DNA of 13,303 nt from Cyclostephanos tholiformis (Eukaryota; Bacillariophyta; Thalassiosirophyceae; Thalassiosirales; Thalassiosiraceae): the NCBI GenBank assembly GCA_036939975.1, contig JALLPB010001255.1, positions 1 to 13,303 of the forward strand, read 5' to 3'. Numbering within the stretch: position 1 is the stretch's first letter; every line of letters begins with the position of its first letter. Of the stretch, positions 8,283 through 13,303 are shown one piece after another. Made by a program: the position numbers and the translations under genes. The notes below the pieces were generated by a model. That model saw only the letters and a list, made by a program, of their open reading frames with translations. It did not search any database and was not told where the DNA came from.

Positions 8283-8817
8283 GATGGATGAATTAAGTGA
8301 GATTTTGATTGATGTGTGTGAGATATTTAGTAAAAAGTACAATCAAAAGGGAACAAAATGGGTGGTGGAGACAACATGACAACAAATTCACTCAAGTGCA
8401 TCAGTGACATGACAGATGTCACGAAGACCACGTCAGCACAGTCATCGGAATTCGAAAAAAAAACTCAAAATAAAAAAAGTCTCAAGTGACATTTGAGACA
8501 TGAACATGTTGTGAACAGAAGTACTTTAGAGCGTAAGTGCGAAATGACCGCAAACATTTTTTAGCAAAAGAAACGAATACAAATTGTAAACGAAAAAAAA
8601 GGGACCTTTCCCCTGTCCCTAGGTACACAGGAATAGGTGGAAAAAGCATAGGGGAAAATCGAGAAACACAATGTATGAAAATTATTATACAAATTGTATT
8701 TTATTTCCTCAGAACGAGGACATTATTATTTAGTCAACCCCTTGTCGGTGTTGCAGGATCTATCTGGACGTCGGAAATAAAGGAGAACGGCTAGGCATCG
8801 ACAGGTCATAGGAAATC
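8283..8817. other. Spacer between divergent genes, with two short perfect hairpins
   Basis: This stretch would hold promoters for the minus-strand gene starting at 8282 and the plus-strand gene starting at 8818. Two perfect inverted repeats with 7-base arms are present: GTGACAT-gacag-ATGTCAC at 8404-8422 and GTCTCAA-gtgacat-TTGAGAC at 8479-8499. The heptamer GTGACAT is shared, as an arm in the first and as the loop in the second. An 85-codon open frame at 8537-8794 begins with GTG and has no coding character. If the minus-strand gene belongs to a transposon, its right end should lie here. Confidence 0.5.
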
Positions 8818-9245
8818 ATGCTCCCCAGAATTTTGTCAACACGGCATCTGTCGTGGCATCGGACTCATTCGATCATGAGACGACTGCTCACGAGCATCGT
8901 CTCCGGACGCGGCGCAAAAGATGACGACTTCACCCGAAGATCGACGAAGTCAGACGACGACGTCGACGACGAATACTCGCGTCTGTATCTGCACGTCGGC
9001 CCATGTGGTGACTATTGGACTGGACGTTCGATCTTCGCCGCGAAACATCTGCAGCCGGGTTACGTAAAGAGCGTCGAGCTGGACAAGTCGCTGGACGTGG
9101 ATGTCTTGTTGGAGCTTTTGGAGGAGGAGGATAATGGCGACGACGGCGGCGGCGACGCATCTTGGACCCGTATGATTTACGATGAGGGAACACTACCATC
9201 GGATTTAATCGATCGGGCACGGGTGCGCAAGGGCGAGAAAATGAC
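8818..9245 (+). CDS. Conserved-looking protein of unknown function; probably the first exon of the IQ-motif gene
   Basis: From ATG 8818 the frame reads 141 codons to 9243 and, if unspliced, ends two codons later at TAA 9247 (143 aa). The N-terminus (MLPRILSTRHLSWHRTHSIM) is rich in Arg, His, Ser and Leu and lacks acidic residues for 34 positions, which would suit a mitochondrial presequence. A Lys/Arg/Asp-rich linker follows, then the core LYLHVGPCGDYWTGRSIFAA, KHLQPGYVKSVELD, an acidic LLELLEEED stretch, and MIYDEGTLPSDLIDRARVR. The core looks like a real folded domain but I cannot name it. A donor, GTAAATAAG, starts at 9246, exactly before the stop, and splicing to 9403 continues the frame into the IQ protein. 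Exon of a larger gene is therefore preferred over a separate 143-residue protein. Confidence 0.65.
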
Positions 9246-9402
9246 GTAAATAAGTTTGTTGCGCAGCCGCTGCGCTCTACTTGAGTTTTTTTTAGTTTTT
9301 TTTCGGCCTCGCCCATGTGCTCATTTGGAGAATAATGGATGTTGGATCCCCCTCCTGCGCCTCCCCAGATTCCTTCCTTCGTGACGCCCGTCTTTTCAAT
9401 AG
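9246..9402 (+). other. Candidate 157-base intron joining the two frames; alternatively an intergenic spacer
   Basis: It begins GTAAATAAG and ends TTTTCAATAG. Joining 9245 to 9403 gives ATG AC|C GAT CTC, i.e. ...GEKM-TDLGRHYVK..., with the reading frame kept. The stretch also contains a GC hairpin (GCGCAG-CCG-CTGCGC, 9261-9275) and T runs at 9286-9293 and 9296-9303. If there is no intron, the IQ frame can start at ATG 9335, only 85 bases after the stop at 9249. Confidence 0.5.
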
Positions 9403-10578
9403 CGATCTCGGGAGGCATTATGTCAAATGCAATTTTAGCAACCGTCTTGCTGGAAGGTTTTATCAAAATGGCTCCCTTGAGCGCCATACGTTCCGAATGA
9501 TTCGACTTGCTGAAATGCAGGAAAGGAAGCGACAACTCGAGGAGGAGCTTCGAATGGAGGAACGACGAGTCGAGCTATTGAAGGAGAGATTGGGAGAGAC
9601 CGAGAAGATGAGAGACAATGCTCACGATTTGATCGGCAGGATCGTGCGGGGATTGGCGCTTTTTCCGGCTTCGGTCCGTAGGAGGCAAGCGATGGAATCG
9701 TTTCGCGCCATGAGACGCAAGTTCCATGCGAGGAGTGCGATCGCGAAATTCCTCCAACGTCGATATCGGGGTAGGACGAGTCGAGTATACGCTGCATCTA
9801 GAAGGGAACTTCTGAGACGTAAGCGGAGGGATGAGTCTGTCACTGCCATCCAAGCAAACGTGCGAATGATGATTCAAAGACGACGGTACCTATCGAAGAA
9901 GGAAATGAGGTTGATTAACCAATCAGCCGCTGTTATTCTTATTCAGGCCACAGTGAGGGGCACAAACAAACGGCAGATGTATCAAGCGGAAATGAAGCGG
10001 CAAAGCGAAGCGGCCGGAATATTGAGCGAGTGTGGAGGGGTCACGCGGCAAGGATTAAGGCAAAGAAGCTACGAAACGATCTAATCCCAAGGATCATGGA
10101 CGCGGAGAAGCCACAACGAATACCACTGCATCTCAAGAGGTCGAATAATCATGTTACATCAACGGCGAAGGCAGATGGATCGATGAGGGTTCGGAGCCGC
10201 GATGCCATGATCACCATGGACGATGGACAACCATCATCGCTGAGAAACCTGAACTCGGTAGCATACACCGGAGATGAGGCGGATGAAAATGATAGTATCG
10301 CCAGTACGCTGCCATCACTCACAAGTCAAATGAATGCCACGACGAAGTCCTCGCCAAAAATTCGAGTGCATCATCAGCCTACCAAACCCCCTACATGGCT
10401 GTCCCCGAGTAGAGTGGTGCCATCTTATCGCTTGCGTGTCACTGCCAAACGTCCATGCAACAAAGGTTTCAGCACAAAGAGGAGCGCACAACCGAGCGAA
10501 AATCACCCCCCCCTCACAGGAAATCGCAAGAGGGATGTACACAGCCTTTCTTGCCGATTTGTAATGACTCAGGACTGA
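9403..10578 (+). CDS. Multi-IQ-motif, coiled-coil protein (probable calmodulin binder), frame broken by one base
   Basis: After a short segment (DLGRHYVKCNFSNRLAGRF) comes a heptad-like coiled coil (LAEMQERKRQLEEELRMEERR...LLKERL), then a strongly basic region with several IQ motifs: AIAKFLQRRYRGRTSR, VTAIQANVRMMIQRRRY, AVILIQATVRGTNKRQMY, and in a second frame NIERVWRGHAARIKAKKLR. IQ motifs normally bind calmodulin or myosin-type light chains. The frame changes near 10018-10022, since the first frame runs into TAA at 10082 while the fourth IQ lies in the second frame. A one-base insertion or a sequencing error explains it; an intron would destroy an IQ motif. The Ser/Thr/Lys-rich tail ends at TGA 10576, although a third frame (KEERTTERKSPPPHRKS, to TGA 10638) reads at least as well, so the 3' end is uncertain. 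The start is by splicing from 8818 or at ATG 9335. Confidence 0.7.
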
Positions 10579-10640
10579 ACAAGTCGATAACCGAATCAGA
10601 GACAGAAAAGAACGAAGCCACTGATGATAGTGTCTCATGA

Positions 10641-11025
10641 GGCCAAATTCATCGTCCGAGATGTCACAGGATCGTTAGCCCGAGTGAGCATGAGGATGAC
10701 TTGAAAAATGAATGAAGTTTCAAGTATATTCGATTGCAGTTTGTATATGCCCTTGAGGGGGCCATTCACCATCAGCCATTTCAGACTTGATCAAGTTGGT
10801 GAGAGCGAGATCGGCGACCACAATAAATGAAGAATAAATGCACACCTCATCTCTCCATCGCAAATGAAAATTTTTAGGCACCCTTAGCGAAAATAATCAC
10901 AAAACAAAATGGAAGGTGTGAAACGTGTGTGTAGCAGGTGGCTTTCTTATTTATATGATCATTCAATACAAGTAGGACTTTACTATGATCGTGCTTGTTT
11001 TCCTCTGCTTCGGCATTCGGGCCGA
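10641..11025. other. Non-coding spacer between convergent genes
   Basis: No supportable gene was seen; the plus-strand frame at 10909-11211 lies mostly antisense to the gene at 11026-11487 and has no coding character. The spacer would contain the 3' untranslated regions of the IQ gene and of the minus-strand acidic protein gene. No repeat or RNA gene was recognised. Confidence 0.5.
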
Positions 11026-11487
11026 TCATGGCTTTTCATGTTCCCCAGAAATATTGTTAATATGATCCTCAATTTCATCTGGTCGAGCTGCTTCATCGCC
11101 TTGATTCCTGCCATTGTCATTCGTTTCAGGAGACGCAGCCCTATGTTCTGGTGGAATAGGAACGTCATTGTCATCTGCGTCGTCGGCAAGAAGAAAGTTC
11201 AAGTCCTCTAGCGACAACATCGATTCGCCTTCAGTTGAGACTCTTGATTTCCTTGACACTATGGTGTTTGCTTCTTGACGAGCGCCATCCAACACTCTCG
11301 AATGGTCGACCTCCGTGAGAGAAAGCCTAGCCTTCAGAATTCCAGGGATCGAATGATACATAAAGGCATCCTCCGTCCGGAGTGACTCAAGATCGCCTTC
11401 GCCCAAGGTGCGGAGATCTATGTCTTCGCATTTTGGCGTTGTTGTCTTACTGGTAGGGACCGTATATGATTGGGTTTCATTTACCAT
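11026..11487 (-). CDS. Small acidic protein of unknown function (153 aa)
   Basis: ATG at 11487 opens an intact 153-codon frame that ends in TGA at 11026. No signal peptide or membrane segment is seen. The middle part (LRTEDAFMYHSIPGILKARL, then IVSRKSRVSTEGESMLSLEDL) has the regular composition of a conserved motif region. The last 50 residues are acidic and Asn/Pro-rich and probably disordered (LLADDADDNDVPIPPEH onwards). Short proteins with a D-P/A-F-x-Y-x-SIP motif followed by an SR(K/Q)-(S/T)R-(I/V)-S motif seem familiar to me from diatom genomes, but I cannot confirm that recollection. The opposite strand is also open over part of the region, without coding character. An inverted pair of E2F-like sites lies 257-306 bases upstream of its start. 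Confidence 0.6.
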   Translation of the reverse strand: MVNETQSYTVPTSKTTTPKCEDIDLRTLGEGDLESLRTEDAFMYHSIPGILKARLSLTEVDHSRVLDGARQEANTIVSRKSRVSTEGESMLSLEDLNFLLADDADDNDVPIPPEHRAASPETNDNGRNQGDEAARPDEIEDHINNISGEHEKP

Positions 11488-12064
11488 CGTTGCCGAGACG
11501 TTTACGCAGTTTGATGAAACAATCTACTCTCCTACGATGAACGTATGATGATGATGATACCGTGTGATGTGGTTCAGATCGGATTCGGGCGGGGGGGATT
11601 ACAAAGCGTTGAGGCTGCCGCAGTCGAATGGAGGGTGCCTGATCCAACAGTCTCAATGGCCACGACCTACTAACTCTAACCTGACGTTGTCCCTGTGCTT
11701 TGTGCTTGTGAGTGGGGAGAAGTGCTAAGCAATGGGGTTTTCGTTTTTCCCGCCCTGCGTTGCCCCAGACCTATGCAAAAAGGGCGGGAAAAAGTGGCAA
11801 TTTTGATTCGTGAGACATTTACACATGTAAAAAACAGGTCGGCCAACTCACAGATGTCTTCTCTCTCTGCAAAATTCTCGCCCTTTGCCTTTGCGGAGGA
11901 AAAACTACTTGTTGTGCTTGGATTGCAACTCCTAAAATATGCAGATACAAATGCAAAAAGAAGACCAAGAGAAAGGCTACCCGTTTAAAAGCTAAAATTT
12001 GTCCCACAATACCAAACAACACACAACAACAATATGGCACAATGCCGGGCGACGTGTCCTACAT
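11488..12064. other. Upstream region of the acidic protein gene; no other gene
   Basis: It contains a GATGAT-type microsatellite near 11547-11560, a G run at about 11592-11598, and the inverted E2F-like repeat annotated separately. A 97-codon plus frame at 11695-11988 starts with GTG and reads through the repeat; it is not supported as a gene. Confidence 0.5.
11744..11793. promoter_or_regulatory. 13-base perfect inverted repeat matching the E2F/DP site
   Basis: TTTTTCCCGCCCT at 11744-11756 and its exact reverse complement AGGGCGGGAAAAA at 11781-11793 are separated by 24 bases. Each arm contains TTTCCCGC, which equals the TTTSSCGC consensus bound by E2F/DP factors in plants, algae and animals. 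Placement 257-306 bases upstream of ATG 11487 suits a promoter of that minus-strand gene. The repeat is certain; the factor is inferred. Confidence 0.5.
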
Positions 12065-12340
12065 GGCCTCTACCGCTGCCTGTGGCTGTCTTCTGTCCGT
12101 TCCGGCGTGACTCGCCTCCTCTCCACGTCGTGGGCGATTGCATGTATGCTCAGTTTGTTTTTTTATGCAAGTGGGGGTGAGTAGTGTCCTTTTTTGTTTC
12201 AATTCATTTTAAAACAAATTTTCGCAACACAATGGGGACTTCCGACGAGGCCTCTGTCACTGAATGTGGCTGTATTCCGCCCATTCCGGCGCGATGCGCC
12301 TGCTCAACACATTATGGGCAACAAAGGGTATGCTTAGTTG
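12065..12340. repeat. Diverged tandem duplication, two 92-base copies 184 bases apart
   Basis: Bases 12065-12156 align without gaps to 12249-12340 with about 65 of 92 positions identical by eye (about 71 percent). Both start GGCCTCT and share TGTGGCTGT, TTCCGGCG and CGCCT. In one frame the copies read SGVTRLLSTSWAIACMLS and SGAMRLLNTLWATKGMLS, with many differences at third codon positions, which suggests an ancestral coding sequence. No complete gene is present now: the frames around the copies carry stops or lack starts. Confidence 0.6.
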
Positions 12341-12483
12341 GGTCTGTTTCACGCTATGGGGTTGCCTGGGGCATCGAAAAAATGACCGATCAAAAAATAG
12401 CGAGAAGGGCAGGGCTCAGGTCTTTGGGGGCCGCCATTTTTTCAATTCAAACATCAGCCAACCGAAAGATGGTGTTCACAATG

Positions 12484-12745
12484 GGGGGATATTGGGGATA
12501 GCATGCGACCATGGTGGAACGTGTCGGGGGGGCATTTTGGCATCATTTGGGGCGGCAAATTGGTCGACAAAAAATAGAAAAATTAAATCCGTCATGGCCA
12601 GATGGCCACCAAATGATAAATAAAAATGCCACAACCCACCAAAAATGAGAGAGATTGAATTAGAGGGGATAGGGTAGGATGTGCGACCGGGAGGGGACAT
12701 AAGGGGAGGGCGTTTCAATGATTTTGGAGCGATTGAGTTGGGTCA
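12484..12745. repeat. Weak diverged tandem repeat, two copies about 175 bases apart
   Basis: The stretch starting GGGGATATTGGGGATAGCATGCGACC (about 12484-12565) is followed at about 12663-12745 by a similar G-rich stretch with GATAGGGTAGGATGTGCGACC. Both continue into GC(A/G)TTT...ATTTTGG/ATTTGGG..., then TTGG-(G)TC and an A-rich tract. Gaps are needed and the similarity is partial. Confidence 0.35.
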
Positions 12746-13303
12746 TAGTAAAAAAATAAAATAAATTGGATGAGTTGATTAATTAATTTTTTTCTCGGCC
12801 AATTTCCCAAAATGAATAAAACCCTTCAACGGAGCCCTCAACCAACCCACCGCAAAGGTGCTACCACAAGGTTTTTTCTAATTCGCCATTGCCATGCCAC
12901 TGGACCCCGCGATTGGCACCACCATGGCAATATTTTTTTTTGGATGGTTGGATGCTTGGATAGCAAAAAATAGTATTGTACTATTCAAAATAGTACTATT
13001 CATATGTACAAAATTTAAGAGAGTTACTTATGTTTTGTGAGCCGAAGTATTTTTTTGTTTGTATCATATCGTACCTTTTCTATTGTGGGATTGAGGGTGG
13101 TACTACGTGTCGACACAGCATTTTTTTGTAAATGCACGTCAACATCGAATTAAAATTATTTCTATCATTCTTAATAATGCAATTGGTAATGATTGTATGG
13201 GCAAAGCTAGTTTTTCAACTTTTCTTTGTGTCCTGTTGTCCCTACAGCTGACATGAGCCCTGAAGTTCACTGTAACTTGTGTAACCATTGTTACACTTTA
13301 GGC
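12746..13303. other. AT-rich non-coding right end with short palindromes
   Basis: No gene was seen. Structures include AATAGTA-ttg-TACTATT at 12969-12985, directly followed by the 12-base palindrome AATAGTACTATT at 12989-13000, and the perfect hairpin GTGTAAC-catt-GTTACAC at 13279-13296 next to the window end. Several T8-T9 runs are present. The last hairpin could belong to the terminus of an element that continues outside the window. Confidence 0.5.

Noticed and set aside
8537..8794. 85-codon plus-strand frame in the spacer
   Set aside because: It starts with GTG, has no coding composition or recognisable motif, and lies in a promoter-like spacer.
9261..9293. GC hairpin followed by a T run, resembling a bacterial Rho-independent terminator
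   Set aside because: The surroundings are eukaryotic, with spliced genes, and the T run followed by AG fits a pyrimidine tract or intron sequence better.
8930..9535. 201-codon minus-strand frame opposite the two-frame + gene
   Set aside because: It is antisense to the HVGP-core frame, with long Arg and Pro runs derived from GAC/GAG-rich codons on the other strand. The plus-strand frames have the domain-like motifs.
12184..12623. Overlapping plus-strand frames of 105 and 119 codons
   Set aside because: They overlap in different frames and run across diverged tandem repeats and G/A-rich low-complexity DNA. The longer frame has no upstream coding support.
1..13303. CRISPR arrays, rRNA genes and insertion sequences of prokaryotic type
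   Set aside because: No regularly spaced short repeats, no rRNA-like sequence and no prokaryotic transposase were seen on either strand.

Overview
The window looks like nuclear DNA of a eukaryotic alga. A diatom or other stramenopile fits best: genes lie on both strands, spacers are short, introns are small GT-AG introns of about 45-185 bases, there is a plant-type UDP-rhamnose synthesis gene, and broken retro- and DNA-transposon pieces lie between the genes. The lineage is an inference. Nothing bacterial (operons, Shine-Dalgarno sites, CRISPR) was seen.

Layout. 1-403 holds a possible small two-exon gene on +. 773-1708 (-) is a confident intact gene: the 3,5-epimerase/4-reductase that finishes UDP- or dTDP-rhamnose synthesis. 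2060-2404 is a short non-coding element with perfect 29-base inverted ends and a tRNA-like A box. 3177-4182 is a transposon graveyard: the C-terminal end of a LINE reverse transcriptase, flanked by two diverged copies, in opposite orientation, of an unrecognised coding fragment. 4790-5481 (+) is the SWIM zinc-finger end of a MULE/FAR1-type transposase with one intron. It converges, 103 bases apart, on an unrecognised seven-exon gene at 8282-5585 (-) that carries three in-frame TAA stops and two frameshifts. Together they resemble a decayed two-gene MuDR-type element, with the left part of the transposase gone.

8818-10578 (+) is GC-richer. It holds an open frame with a His-Val-Gly-Pro / Trp-Thr-Gly core, followed by a coiled-coil and multi-IQ (calmodulin-binding) frame. 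A GT-AG intron joins the two in frame, so they may be one gene; a one-base frameshift sits in the IQ array. 11026-11487 (-) encodes a small acidic protein I do not recognise. From 11488 to the right end there is no gene I can support, but there is a 13-base inverted repeat matching the E2F consensus, a diverged tandem duplication that keeps a reading frame, and several AT-rich palindromes.

Only the rhamnose gene has a firm function. The other host genes are uncharacterised, and about half of the window is transposon-derived or non-coding.
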